The position numbers and the translations under genes were made by a program. 64,000 nt of DNA from Ancylobacter novellus (GTDB taxonomy: Bacteria > Pseudomonadota > Alphaproteobacteria > Rhizobiales > Xanthobacteraceae), in assembly GCA_003241485.1 (NCBI GenBank), contig QFQD01000005.1:9864-73863 (forward strand), read 5' to 3'. The notes below the pieces were generated by a model that worked only from the letters and a program-made list of their open reading frames with translations, had not been told where the DNA came from and did no database searches. Positions 25,544 through 34,353 of the stretch are shown piece after piece (position 1 is the stretch's first letter; the number at the start of each line of letters is the position of its first letter).

Positions 25544-26902
25544 ATGTCCGCTCCTCCTCCCGCTTCCAACCTGTTCTACCAGACGCGCCTGCGCCGCCCT
25601 CTGCTGGCGCGCGGCGAGGGAGTGTATCTCTGGGACAGCGAGGGCAAGCGCTATCTCGACGGTTCCAGTGGCGCCATGGTCTCCAATATCGGCCATTCCA
25701 ACCAGGCCGTGCTGGAGGCGATGCGCCGGCAGATGGAGCTGTCGACCTTCGGCTACCGCCTGCATTTCGAGAACGAGCCGGCCGAGCGCCTTGCCACCGA
25801 GATCGCCGGGCGCATGCCCGAGGGGCTGGACCGCGTGTTCTTCGTCTCCGGCGGCTCGGAGGCGGTGGAGAGCTGCCTCAAGCTCGCACGGCAATATGCC
25901 CTTGCGTGCGGGCAGGCGCAGCGCTGGAAGGTCATCTCGCGCTTTCCCTCCTATCATGGCTCGACACTGGGGGCGCTTGCCGTCACCGGCATGTCGCTGA
26001 TGAGCGCGCCCTTCGCGCCGATGCTGCGCGAGATGCCGAAGATTGCGGCGCCGACCTGCTATCTCGACCGCGACAGCCTCAGCCCCGCCGAGCGCGGCCT
26101 GCGCTATGCCCGCATGCTGCGCGAGGAGATTCTGGCGCAGGGGCCCGAGACCGTGCTGGCCTTCATCATGGAGCCGGTCGGCGGGGCCTCCACCGGGGCG
26201 CTGGTGGCGCCCGACAGCTATTACGCGGAGATCCGCGCCATCTGCGACGAATTCGGCATCCTGCTGATCTGCGACGAGGTGATGAGCGGGGCGGGCCGCA
26301 CCGGGCGCTATCTCGCCAGCGAGCATTGGGGCCTGCGCCCCGACATCGTGGCCTTGTCCAAGGGGTTCGGCGCCGGTTATGCGCCGCTGGGCGCCATGGT
26401 GGCGGACCGCGCCATCGCGGAAGCGGTGATCGAGGCTGGCGGCTTCATCCATGGCCACACCTATGCCGGCAATCCGCTCGCCTGCGCGGCTGGCCTTGCC
26501 GTGCATGGCGAGATCGACCGCCTGGGGCTGATACCCGCCGCCGCGCGGCAGGGCGCCGCGCTGAAAGCCCGGCTGGAAGGGCTGATGCAGCGCTTTCCCT
26601 TCATCGGCGACGTGCGGGGCAAGGGCCTGCTGCTGGCCTTCGAGCTGGTGGCGGAGCGCGCGACCATGGCGCCGCTGCCGGTCGAACTGAACGCCCATTT
26701 GCGCCTCGTCGACATCGCCTATGAGGCGGGTCTCATCATCTATTCGCGCCGCACCCGCGGCGGGCGGATCGGCGACCATTTCCTCGTCTGCCCGCCGCTC
26801 ATCGTCAGCGACGAGCAGATCGACGAGATCATGGAAAAGCTCACCGCCGCGCTGGAAACCTTCGCCACCGAGGCGAAGCTGCCCTTTGGAGCCCTGTCAT
26901 GA
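25544..26902 (+). CDS. Class III PLP aminotransferase
   Basis: A 452-residue omega-type aminotransferase (BioA/GabT/taurine-pyruvate group). The PLP lysine is Lys273 (LSKGFGAGYAPLGAMV). Other motifs are YLDGSSGAMVSNIGHSN at the N terminus, FVSGGSEAVESCLKLARQY, and LLICDEVMSGAGRTGRYLASEHW. Start 25544 gives the conserved N-terminus (SNLFYQTRLRRPLLARGEGVYLWD). It is the first of five coupled genes and overlaps the BKACE gene (ATGA). It probably removes the amino group from an amine or beta/omega-amino acid; the substrate is unknown. Confidence 0.92.
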   Translation: MSAPPPASNLFYQTRLRRPLLARGEGVYLWDSEGKRYLDGSSGAMVSNIGHSNQAVLEAMRRQMELSTFGYRLHFENEPAERLATEIAGRMPEGLDRVFFVSGGSEAVESCLKLARQYALACGQAQRWKVISRFPSYHGSTLGALAVTGMSLMSAPFAPMLREMPKIAAPTCYLDRDSLSPAERGLRYARMLREEILAQGPETVLAFIMEPVGGASTGALVAPDSYYAEIRAICDEFGILLICDEVMSGAGRTGRYLASEHWGLRPDIVALSKGFGAGYAPLGAMVADRAIAEAVIEAGGFIHGHTYAGNPLACAAGLAVHGEIDRLGLIPAAARQGAALKARLEGLMQRFPFIGDVRGKGLLLAFELVAERATMAPLPVELNAHLRLVDIAYEAGLIIYSRRTRGGRIGDHFLVCPPLIVSDEQIDEIMEKLTAALETFATEAKLPFGALS

Positions 26903-27837
26903 GCACGCCCGGCGACCGCCCGGTCATCATCACCTGCGCCGTCACGGGGTCGATCCACACCCCGACCATGAGCCCCCATCTGCCGATCACCCCGCAGCAG
27001 ATCGCCGACCAGGCCGTGGAGGCGGCACAGGCGGGGGCGGCGATCCTGCATCTGCACGCCCGCGACCCTGAGACCGGCTTCCCATCCGCCGATCCCGCGC
27101 TGTTCGAGGAGATCGTGAGCCGCATCCGCGACCGCTGCGACGCGGTGCTGAACATCACCACCGGCGGCTCCTCGCGCATGACGCTGGACGAGCGGCTTGC
27201 CGCGCCACGGCGGATCCGCCCGGAAATGTGCTCGCTGAACATGGGCTCGATGAATTTCGGCCTGTTCCCGATGGCCGAGCGCCGGGAGAGCTGGGACCGG
27301 GAATGGGAGCGCGACTATCTGGAAGGCACCCGCGCGGTCATTTTCAAGAACACCTTCGAGGATATCGAGGCCATCCTCGCCGAACTCGGCGGGGCGAGCG
27401 GCGGGCGCTTCGAGCTGGAATGCTACGATGTCGGCCATCTGCAGACGGCGGCGTTCTATCTCCGCAAGGGCCTGCTCCAGGCGCCGCTCTTCGTGCAGTT
27501 CGTGCTCGGCGTTCTCGGCGGCATCGACGCCGCGCCGGAGCAGTTGCTGCACATGAAGGCGACCGCCGACCGGCTGCTCGGTTCGGACTATCAGTTCTCC
27601 GTGCTGGCCGCCGGCCGCCAGCAGATTCCGCTCGGCACGATGGGGGTGATCCTCGGCGGCAATGTGCGCGTGGGGCTGGAGGACAGCCTGTTCCTTGCGC
27701 GCGGCCGGCTGGCCACCTCCAATGCCGAGCAGGTAGAAAAGATGCGGCGGATCATCGAGGAGCTCGGCCACCGGGTCGCGACCCCCGACGAGGCGCGCCG
27801 GCAGCTGGCGCTGAGGGGTTATCCGCGCGAGGCGTGA
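26899..27837 (+). CDS. Beta-keto acid cleavage enzyme (BKACE, DUF849)
   Basis: A 312-residue TIM-barrel enzyme of the BKACE family. Members condense a beta-keto acid with acetyl-CoA and split it into acetoacetate and a new acyl-CoA. Visible family motifs are IITCAVTGSIHTPTMSPHLPITP, AAILHLHARDPETGFPS with the zinc-binding His-x-His, LNITTGGSS, and PEMCSLNMGSMNFG. Near the C terminus are LGTMGVILGGNVRVGLEDSL and FLARGRLATSNAEQVEKMRRIIEELG. Carnitine, beta-lysine and ectoine-type substrates are known for different subgroups; which applies here is not visible. A thioesterase in the same operon could hydrolyse the product. Confidence 0.93.
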   Translation: MSTPGDRPVIITCAVTGSIHTPTMSPHLPITPQQIADQAVEAAQAGAAILHLHARDPETGFPSADPALFEEIVSRIRDRCDAVLNITTGGSSRMTLDERLAAPRRIRPEMCSLNMGSMNFGLFPMAERRESWDREWERDYLEGTRAVIFKNTFEDIEAILAELGGASGGRFELECYDVGHLQTAAFYLRKGLLQAPLFVQFVLGVLGGIDAAPEQLLHMKATADRLLGSDYQFSVLAAGRQQIPLGTMGVILGGNVRVGLEDSLFLARGRLATSNAEQVEKMRRIIEELGHRVATPDEARRQLALRGYPREA

Positions 27838-27851
27838 ACCGGGGGCAGGTG

Positions 27852-28901
27852 ATGAAGGTCGTCTATGACGAGGCGCAGAAGAAGCACTATCCCGGCTTCT
27901 TCCTGACCAGCGGCGCGCGCGCGCCCAATCCCGAGCGGCCCGAGCGCGCGGACATATTGTTCGAGGCGTCGCTTCGGGCGGGGCTGGTGCACGAGGTGCC
28001 GCCCGATTTCGGGCTCGCGCCGGCGGCCGCCATCCACACGCCGGAATATCTGGAGTTTCTCACCAACATCCACGCCCGCTGGCAGCATATCGCGCTGGCC
28101 TCCGACGAGGTGATCCCCAACATCCACCCGGACCGGCGGGGCGGGGCCTATCCGCTCTCCGCCGTGGGTCAGGCCGGCTACCACATGGCGGACACTTCCT
28201 GCCCGATCGGCCCGCAGACCTTTGCCAGCGCGCTGCGCAGTTCCCATGCGGCGACGCAGGCGGCGGTGGGGGTGAACGAGGGCGCGGCGGCGGCCTATGC
28301 GCTGTGCCGCCCGCCGGGGCATCATGCCTTCGGCGATCTCGCGGGGGGCTTCTGCTACCTCAACAATTCCGCCATCGCCGCGCAAACGCTGCGCGAGCGG
28401 ACGCCGCGTGTCGCCATTCTCGATGTCGACCTGCACCACGGCAACGGTACGCAGGGCGTGTTCTATGCGCGGGCGGATGTGCTGACCGTCTCCATCCACG
28501 CCGATCCGGTGCGGTTCTATCCGTTCTTCTGGGGCCATGCGGATGAGCGCGGGGAGGGGGCCGGGCGCGGCTACAACCTCAACCTGCCGCTGGAGCGCCA
28601 CACCGGCGACGAGGGCTTCCTCGCGGCGCTCGACCGGGCGCTCTCCCGCATCCAGGCCTTCGCGCCCGGCGCGCTGGTTGTCGCGCTGGGGCTCGATGCC
28701 TATGAGGGCGACCCGTTTGGGGGGCTGAACGTCTCCACGCCGGGCTTTGCCCGCATCGGGGGGCTGATCGGCCAGCTTGGCCTGCCGAGCGTCATCGTGC
28801 AGGAAGGCGGCTATATCTGCGACGCGCTGGGCGACAATCTGGTTGCCTTCATGGAAGGCTTCCGCGCCTCCCATGCCGTTGCCGGGAGAACGGGATCATG
28901 A
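27852..28901 (+). CDS. Histone deacetylase family protein, acetylpolyamine amidohydrolase type
   Basis: A 349-residue zinc amidohydrolase of the HDAC/AcuC/AphA superfamily. The catalytic pair is His157-His158 (RPPGHHAFGD). Zinc ligands are Asp193 and His195 in ILDVDLHHGNGTQ and Asp282 in ALGLDAYEGDP. An EGGY motif lies near the C terminus. The N-terminal KVVYDEAQKKHYP and PNPERPERADIL with the aromatic DxxxHHPxxF-like start are typical of acetylpolyamine amidohydrolases, which remove acetyl groups from acetylated putrescine, cadaverine or similar amines. Within this operon it would deacylate the pathway's starting compound. The start lies 14 bp after the BKACE stop. Confidence 0.92.
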   Translation: MKVVYDEAQKKHYPGFFLTSGARAPNPERPERADILFEASLRAGLVHEVPPDFGLAPAAAIHTPEYLEFLTNIHARWQHIALASDEVIPNIHPDRRGGAYPLSAVGQAGYHMADTSCPIGPQTFASALRSSHAATQAAVGVNEGAAAAYALCRPPGHHAFGDLAGGFCYLNNSAIAAQTLRERTPRVAILDVDLHHGNGTQGVFYARADVLTVSIHADPVRFYPFFWGHADERGEGAGRGYNLNLPLERHTGDEGFLAALDRALSRIQAFAPGALVVALGLDAYEGDPFGGLNVSTPGFARIGGLIGQLGLPSVIVQEGGYICDALGDNLVAFMEGFRASHAVAGRTGS

Positions 28902-29311
28902 CCATCCGCACCTATCAGGGCCTCGTCTATCCCGCGCAATGCGATGCGATGGGGCACATGAACGTGCAGCATTATGTCGGCGCGTTCGATCAGGCGCACT
29001 GGCACCTCATGGCGGCCTGCGGCTATGACGCGGAGTGGGTGACCTCCCGCCGCGAAGGCTGGGCGGATGTGCGCTACGAGATCGACTACAAGCGCGAGAC
29101 GCGCGCGGGCGAACTCTTCGTCATCGACAGCGCGGTGCGCCGGGTTGGCACAAAGTCAGTCACCACCTGGCACCGCCTGTCTTCGCCCGACGGCGCCGTG
29201 CGCGCGGAGCTGCTGGCCATCACCGTCTATTTCGACCTGGAGCTGCGGCGGGCGCGCGAACTGCCCGACATCATCCGCGCCGGCGCGCTGGCTCTGGTCG
29301 AAGAGCCGTGA
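28898..29311 (+). CDS. Acyl-CoA thioesterase (hotdog fold, 4HBT-like)
   Basis: A 137-residue hotdog-fold thioesterase beginning MTIRTYQGLVYPAQCDAMGHMNVQHYV. The signature CDAMGHMNVQHYVGAFDQAHW carries the active-site aspartate region of 4-hydroxybenzoyl-CoA thioesterases. The body WVTSRREGWADVRYEIDYKRETRAGELFVIDSAV is typical of betainyl-CoA-thioesterase-like proteins that act with BKACE enzymes in carnitine breakdown. It overlaps both neighbours by 4 bp. A role in releasing the acyl group from the acyl-CoA made by BKACE is likely. Confidence 0.9.
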   Translation: MTIRTYQGLVYPAQCDAMGHMNVQHYVGAFDQAHWHLMAACGYDAEWVTSRREGWADVRYEIDYKRETRAGELFVIDSAVRRVGTKSVTTWHRLSSPDGAVRAELLAITVYFDLELRRARELPDIIRAGALALVEEP

Positions 29312-29784
29312 CGCCGGCGACGATCCGGCCCATGGAGCGGGGTGACCTGAAGGCGGTCGCGGACATGCTGGCCCGCCTCGCCGACCATGTCCGGCCCGGC
29401 TTCAGGCCGCTGGCGGATGAGGCGAGCCTCGACCGCTACGGCCCCACGGGCCTTGGCCTGTTCAAGGCGCTGGTCGCGGTGCGCGACCACGGCGCGGTGG
29501 GCCTGTGCCTTTACACCTATGCCTTTTCCGGCTGGCGCGGCCGGCCCGGCCTTTATGTGCAGGACCTCTATGTCGCGCCGTCCGAACGCGGCTCCGGCCT
29601 CGGCCGGGCGCTGCTCGCGGCCGCCATCGGGCGCGAGGCGCCGAACGGGTGCAGCTTCATCCGGCTCGGCGTCGACAAGGCCAATGCGGGCGCGATCGGC
29701 TTCTACGCCCGCCTCGGCTTCGAGGTCGACGAGGACGACCACGAGATGGTCATCGAGGGCGAGGCGCTGGAGGCGCTGGGCTGA
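29308..29784 (+). CDS. GNAT family N-acetyltransferase
   Basis: A 158-residue acetyltransferase from a GTG start that overlaps the thioesterase stop (GTGA). The acetyl-CoA loop is VAPSERGSGLGRALL, preceded by the beta4 strand LYVQDLYV and followed by FIRLGVDKANAGAIGFYARLGFEV. It resembles diamine or amino-acid N-acetyltransferases. Sitting with a deacetylase and aminotransferase, it may acetylate a pathway amine to protect or detoxify it; the substrate is not predictable from sequence. It ends 13 bp before the convergent aruI stop. Confidence 0.88.
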   Translation: MTPATIRPMERGDLKAVADMLARLADHVRPGFRPLADEASLDRYGPTGLGLFKALVAVRDHGAVGLCLYTYAFSGWRGRPGLYVQDLYVAPSERGSGLGRALLAAAIGREAPNGCSFIRLGVDKANAGAIGFYARLGFEVDEDDHEMVIEGEALEALG

Positions 29785-29797
29785 GCGGCGCCGTCCC

Positions 29798-31402
29798 TCA
29801 CGCCGTCGCGCCGCGCGTGCGCGTCTGGTGGATTTCGATCAGGCTTGGCCCGTTGCGCTGCCCGGCCGTCTGCAAGGCGGCGTCGAGTTCGGCGACATCG
29901 TCGAGGCGGGTGGCGGGAACGCCATAGGCCTCGGCAATGGTCACGAAATCGGGCGCTGAAGGCTTCACGCCCTCCGGCTCGATGCCGCAGTCGATCATGT
30001 AGTTCTCGATCTCCTGATAGCCGTCATTGTTCCAGACGAGGAAAATCACCTGCGCCCCGGCATCCACCGCCGAGCCGATCTCCGCGAGCGAGAACTGCAG
30101 CCCGCCATCGCCGGTCAGGCAGATGACGGGGTGGTTGGGGGCACCGATGGCGGCGCCGATGGCGGCCGGCGGGCCATAGCCCAGCGCGCCGAAGCCGGTG
30201 GCGGCGTTGAACCAGGACAGCGGGTGGGCAAGATCGAGATAGAAATTGCCGGCATAGACCGCCTGCGTGGAATCGCCGACGACGATGGCGTCCGGCAGGC
30301 TCTTGTAGATGCTGTCGATCACCGCGATCTCGGTGCGGATCTTGGGCGACAGGCTGTCCCACGCCGCCTCCCGCGCCGCCGCTGCCCGCACGGCACCGTC
30401 GCCCTCATGCGCCGCGACCAGCGGCAGCAGGCCGGAAACGGCCGCCTCGACGGTGGAGAGCACCCCAATGTCGGCGCGCGGCTCACGCGAAAGCTGCACA
30501 GCGTCGATGTCGACCCGCACGAAGCTCGGCAGCTCCGGAAAGCCGCCATCGGCATAAATGTCGTAGTCGGTCTGGCCCATTTCGGTGCCGAGGCCGATGA
30601 CGAGGTCCGCGTCGCCGATCAGCGTGCGCACCGCGGCAAGGCTCGGGCTCGCGGGCACGCGCAAGGGGTGGCCGGCGAGCAGGCCGCGCGCATTGACCGT
30701 GAGCACCACCGGGGCATCCAGCCTTGCCGCCAGCGCCTGAATTTTCTCGCCCGCCGACACTGCGCCGCCGCCGCACATCAGCACGATGCGCTTGGCCTTG
30801 TCGCACAGCGCGGCGACCTGGCGCAGCGTCGCGCCATCCGCGCCGGGGCGGGCCGGCACGGTGGGCTTGCGCGCGATCTCGCCCGCCGGCAGCGGCATGA
30901 CGTCGGTCGGAATCTCGATATGCACCGGCCCCGGCCGCGCCGAGCCCATGATGGCGAAGGCCTGCGCGATGACGGAGGCCAGCTCCGCCGGGTCGTTGAG
31001 CGTGAAGGACGCACTGGCGAAGCTCTTCATCATCGCCGACTGGTCGGGCAGCTCATGCAGGAAGCCGCGCCCCTGCCCGAGCGAAGAGCGCCGGTTGACG
31101 CCGGAGATGACCAGCATCGGCACCGAATCCTGCCGGGCCTGCGCCATGGCGGTGATGGTGTTGGTCAGCCCCGGCCCGGTGATGACCAAAGCGACGCCCG
31201 GCTTGCCGGTGACGCGGGCATAGCCGTCGGCCATGAAGCCGGCGCCCTGCTCGTGGCGCGGGGTGATGTGGCGGATCTTGGAGGCCGCCAGCCCGCGATA
31301 GAGTTCCACCGTATGCACGCCGGGAATGCCGAACACCACCTCGACGCCATTGGCTTCGAGGAGGTCGATCATCGCCTCGCCGACTGTTCTCGTGCCGCTC
31401 AT
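29798..31402 (-). CDS. aruI: 5-guanidino-2-oxopentanoate decarboxylase (AruI), ThDP enzyme
   Basis: A 534-residue thiamine-diphosphate enzyme, start MSGTRTVGEAMIDLLEANGVEVVFGIPGVHTVELYRGLA. The catalytic glutamate is in PRHEQGAGFMADGYARVTG. The ThDP motif GDGGLQFSLAEIGSAVDAGAQVIFLVWNN gives GDG...NN. The overall form matches acetolactate-synthase-like decarboxylases. AruI converts 2-ketoarginine to 4-guanidinobutyraldehyde and CO2 in the arginine transaminase pathway. The direct neighbour AruH makes its substrate, and the two genes overlap (ATGA). A plain acetolactate synthase is less likely given this context. Confidence 0.9.
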   Translation of the reverse strand: MSGTRTVGEAMIDLLEANGVEVVFGIPGVHTVELYRGLAASKIRHITPRHEQGAGFMADGYARVTGKPGVALVITGPGLTNTITAMAQARQDSVPMLVISGVNRRSSLGQGRGFLHELPDQSAMMKSFASASFTLNDPAELASVIAQAFAIMGSARPGPVHIEIPTDVMPLPAGEIARKPTVPARPGADGATLRQVAALCDKAKRIVLMCGGGAVSAGEKIQALAARLDAPVVLTVNARGLLAGHPLRVPASPSLAAVRTLIGDADLVIGLGTEMGQTDYDIYADGGFPELPSFVRVDIDAVQLSREPRADIGVLSTVEAAVSGLLPLVAAHEGDGAVRAAAAREAAWDSLSPKIRTEIAVIDSIYKSLPDAIVVGDSTQAVYAGNFYLDLAHPLSWFNAATGFGALGYGPPAAIGAAIGAPNHPVICLTGDGGLQFSLAEIGSAVDAGAQVIFLVWNNDGYQEIENYMIDCGIEPEGVKPSAPDFVTIAEAYGVPATRLDDVAELDAALQTAGQRNGPSLIEIHQTRTRGATA

Positions 31403-32589
31403 GCCCGCTTCGCCTTTCGCAATCCCGTGCGTGCCGCCAGCGCCGCCATGCGCCGGCAGGCTTCCTCGATCTCGTCGTCCGGCACGGTGAGGCTGAGCCG
31501 GATGAAGTCTCCCGCGCCGGCGCCGAAGGAGGAGCCGGGCATCACCGCGACCTGTTCCTCGTCCAGCAGCGCCCAGGCGAATTCCTCGCCGCACAGCCCC
31601 GTGCCGGCGACATCGATGAGAATGAACATGCCCGCTTCCGGCGCGAAGGGCACGAGGCCCGGCGCATCGGCCAGCGCGCCGACGATGAGGTCGGAACGCC
31701 GCTTGTACGAACGGCGCATGATCGCCGAGGTATCGACCGGATTGTCGAGCGCATAGGCGGTCATGTCGGCGATGAAGGGCTGCTGGCCGAACAGCATGGT
31801 CTCCGACACGGCGAGCAGCCGGTGGGTGAACTCCGCCGGCCCGATGGCCCAGCCGCTGCGGAAACCCGGCGCGGCATGCGACTTGGAGATGGACGAGCAC
31901 ACGATGGTGCGCTCGGCCAGCGCGGGATTGTCGAAGGGCGAGGCGAAGGCGCCGTCGAAGATCAGCTCCTCATAGACCTCGTCGCTGACGATCCACAGAT
32001 CGTGCCGGCGGCAGACCTCGCCGATGGCGGCGATCTCCTCTGCGGTCAGCACCGCGCCGGTCGGGTTGTGCGGGGTGTTCAGCAGCAGCACCCGGCATTG
32101 CGGGGTGATCGCCCTCTCCAGATCCTCGGCCTGCATGTGGAACCCGTGTTCCGGGTGCAGCGGCACGGTGATCTGGTCGGCCCCGGTGGCGCGGATCACG
32201 CCTTCATAGGTGGCGTAGAGCGGATCGCCCACCAGCACGGCATCCCCCGTCTCGACGAGGCCTAGCATGACCGCGAACAGCGCGGTCTGCGTGCCGGGAA
32301 AACACAATACGTTGTCGCCCGTCACATCCGCGCGGCGCCGGGCATATTTGCGCACCAGCGCGTCGACCACAGGCTGCTCGCCGCGCCCGTTGGAATAGCG
32401 GTGGCGGCCGGCGACCATGGAGCGGGTGGCCTCGGTAATCAGCGTCGCGTGCGGCGGCAGGTCGGGCTCGCCGATCGTCAGTTCGATGATCGGCACGCCC
32501 TTGGCCTTGCGGCGGCGCGCCTCGACGTGAACCGCCCATTTCTCGGAGCCGAGGCTGGCAAGCCTGTCTGTGATGGAGGCGTAGCGCAT
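31399..32589 (-). CDS. aruH: Arginine-pyruvate transaminase (AruH)
   Basis: A 396-residue class I aminotransferase with PLP Lys236 (CSSISKSHAAPGFRSGW). Its N-terminal MRYASITDRLASLGSEKWAVHVEARRRKAKG and the segment FPGTQTALFAVMLGLVETGDAVLVGDPLYATYEG are characteristic of AruH. It transfers the amino group of arginine to pyruvate, giving 2-ketoarginine and alanine. It follows the TetR gene by 4 bp and overlaps aruI. Position within an arginine-type locus makes the call firm at family level. Confidence 0.92.
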   Translation of the reverse strand: MRYASITDRLASLGSEKWAVHVEARRRKAKGVPIIELTIGEPDLPPHATLITEATRSMVAGRHRYSNGRGEQPVVDALVRKYARRRADVTGDNVLCFPGTQTALFAVMLGLVETGDAVLVGDPLYATYEGVIRATGADQITVPLHPEHGFHMQAEDLERAITPQCRVLLLNTPHNPTGAVLTAEEIAAIGEVCRRHDLWIVSDEVYEELIFDGAFASPFDNPALAERTIVCSSISKSHAAPGFRSGWAIGPAEFTHRLLAVSETMLFGQQPFIADMTAYALDNPVDTSAIMRRSYKRRSDLIVGALADAPGLVPFAPEAGMFILIDVAGTGLCGEEFAWALLDEEQVAVMPGSSFGAGAGDFIRLSLTVPDDEIEEACRRMAALAARTGLRKAKRA

Positions 32590-32593
32590 CGGT

Positions 32594-33235
32594 TTACTCC
32601 CGGTCCGGCGTGGTGTCGTTCGGCGCGGCGATCGGATGGCCGACCAGCGCCTCGATGGAGGAAAAAGCGATCGAGACCAGCTCGCTTTCCTCGAAAAGTT
32701 CTCCGGCGAGGCACCCCTCCAGCCAGAGGCCGTCGAGTATGCCGTTCACCGCGATGGCGAGCGCGCGGCGCCGCGCCGGATCGGGGGGCTCGCCCTTGGC
32801 GGCGAGAAAGTCGGCCAGCAGTTCCTCCAGCTCATGGCGGAAGCTGAGATAGCCCTCATGGTGGATGGCCGCGAGCGCCGGGTCGACGCCGACCTGGCTG
32901 ATGAAGGCGGCCCACAGCGAGAGGCTGCGGCTGTTGGCCACCGGCTCGGTCAAATTGACCAGCACGAAGGTGCGCAGGCGCTCCTCCGGCGTGCCGCTGA
33001 TGTTCTTGGCCTTCTCCGTCAGCCGGGCGATGACGACCTTGTACGCCTCCTGGAGGATGATCTCCTTGGAGGCGAAATAGTGCCGGATCAGCCCGGCCGT
33101 CACGCCCGCCTTGATGGCGATCTGGCGCACGGTGGCGCCCTGCAACCCCGCCTCGGAAATGCAGTCCAGCGTCGCCTCGATCAGATCGTGGCGGCGCTCG
33201 GCCTCGGTTCCGCGGTGGTAGTTGCGACGGCTCAT
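32594..33235 (-). CDS. TetR family regulator, BetI-like
   Basis: A 213-residue repressor starting MSRRNYHRGTEAERRHDLIEATLDCISEAG. The helix-turn-helix GATVRQIAIKAGVTAGLIRHYFASKEIILQEAY (about residues 33-65) and the ligand domain with WAAFISQVGVDPALAAIHHEGY resemble BetI/YcdC proteins. ATG 33235 overlaps the stop of the DDAH gene (ATGA); an upstream in-frame start would reach deep into that gene. It probably controls the divergent promoters in 34111-34353 in response to arginine or a derivative. Confidence 0.92.
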   Translation of the reverse strand: MSRRNYHRGTEAERRHDLIEATLDCISEAGLQGATVRQIAIKAGVTAGLIRHYFASKEIILQEAYKVVIARLTEKAKNISGTPEERLRTFVLVNLTEPVANSRSLSLWAAFISQVGVDPALAAIHHEGYLSFRHELEELLADFLAAKGEPPDPARRRALAIAVNGILDGLWLEGCLAGELFEESELVSIAFSSIEALVGHPIAAPNDTTPDRE

Positions 33236-34110
33236 GCGGCGAGCCGCAGCACGGGGCGGGTGAGACAGGTCGGCCCACCCTCGCAGGCGATGCACAGCGC
33301 GTCGGCCGCGAAGGTCGACACGGTGCAGCCGGCCGCTTCCATGGCCGCCTTGGTGGCGGGAAAGCCCTCGACCATGATGACCTCATTCGGCCGCGTCGGC
33401 AGCACGTTGAGCGACAGGCCGTTGCTGGCGTGGAACTCGTCGGCCGGGGCTTCGATGAGGCGGATGCCGCGCGCCTTGAGCAGCTGGTAGAACGCCGCCG
33501 GCAGCAGCGGGGCGAACACCAGCGCGAGATCGTCCGCCAGCGGGCTGATGACGCTCATCAGATGCAGGCAGGCCGCCTCGCCGTGCCAGAGCGGCAGGTC
33601 GTAGCCGAGCACCGAGATGCCATGGGGGGCGAGCATCTTGCCCAGCTGGTCGATGCCGTCCTGATTGGTGCGCACGCCGCGCCCGACGATGAGGGTGCGC
33701 GCGTCGAGCCAGACGCAGTCGCCGCCCTCCACCGTGCCGGGCGCCTCGATGCGGCCGAGAATGGGGATCTGCCGCTCGGCATAGGCCTTCTCGTGCAGGG
33801 CCGGCTCGCCGGCGCGCAGCGGCTTACCCATGCGCAGGATGATGGCGCCGTGGTCGCAGACCAGCGAGGGGTCATGGGTGAACATGGCGTCGGCCAGCCC
33901 GTCGCCAGCGTCGTCCAGCCAGATGATCTCCGCGCCCGAGCGCTCCACCAGGCGAGCGAATTCGCCGTATTGCAGCACGGCTTTTCCGCCATCGAAGGTC
34001 GGCCCGTAATGCCACTTCGCCGGGTCCGCTGCCAGCAGGCTGGGGCCGGGACGGCGCATCAGAACACGCTGAAGCGGCGCCGACATCTCCTGCGACCCGA
34101 AACTGGACAT
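33232..34110 (-). CDS. Dimethylargininase/arginine deiminase superfamily hydrolase (DDAH-like)
   Basis: A 292-residue guanidine-modifying enzyme. The catalytic cysteine is Cys282 (CEGGPTCLTRP), the catalytic histidine is His183 (GEAACLHLMSV) and the acidic pair lies in TVEGGDCVWL (Glu128, Asp131). This set belongs to dimethylargininases and citrulline-forming deiminases, which split methylated or other arginine derivatives. It is the first gene of the leftward operon with TetR, aruH and aruI, and divergent from an amino-acid importer. The precise guanidino substrate (methylarginine, arginine or other) cannot be read from sequence. Confidence 0.88.
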   Translation of the reverse strand: MSSFGSQEMSAPLQRVLMRRPGPSLLAADPAKWHYGPTFDGGKAVLQYGEFARLVERSGAEIIWLDDAGDGLADAMFTHDPSLVCDHGAIILRMGKPLRAGEPALHEKAYAERQIPILGRIEAPGTVEGGDCVWLDARTLIVGRGVRTNQDGIDQLGKMLAPHGISVLGYDLPLWHGEAACLHLMSVISPLADDLALVFAPLLPAAFYQLLKARGIRLIEAPADEFHASNGLSLNVLPTRPNEVIMVEGFPATKAAMEAAGCTVSTFAADALCIACEGGPTCLTRPVLRLAA

Positions 34111-34353
34111 AAGCTACCCCTTTTGTAGTGAATGCTGCTTTTTTGGCGCTGCACAAAAAAATCGCGACCCGAATTGTTATACACTTGAATAACTGCGGTA
34201 GAAAGGGCAATCTGCACAAACGGGGCGGACGAGACAGCAGAGGCTCGCCGTCCGGGCGTGTCCTTCCGCCGCGTGGCGGGGATCGCGAGACAGCAGGGGA
34301 AAGCGTGGCATGAGCCTGATTTCTTTGTGCAAACGATCGGAGACGCCCATCCG
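34111..34353. promoter_or_regulatory. Divergent control region, DDAH-aruHI operon / amino-acid importer
   Basis: A 243-bp gap with two inverted repeats in its AT-rich left part: TTTTTTG-N8-CAAAAAA (34139-34160) and GTTAT-N8-ATAAC (34176-34193). The octamer TGCACAAA occurs at 34150-34157 and 34213-34220, and inverted at 34324-34331. These are candidate sites for the BetI-like TetR. An upstream in-frame ATG at 34258 for the ATPase is considered unlikely. Confidence 0.45.

Noticed and set aside
34139..34160. TTTTTTG-N8-CAAAAAA read as a Rho-independent terminator
   Set aside because: It lies upstream of both divergent genes with no gene reading into it, and the stem is only A-T pairs plus one G-C. 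An operator or promoter element is more likely.
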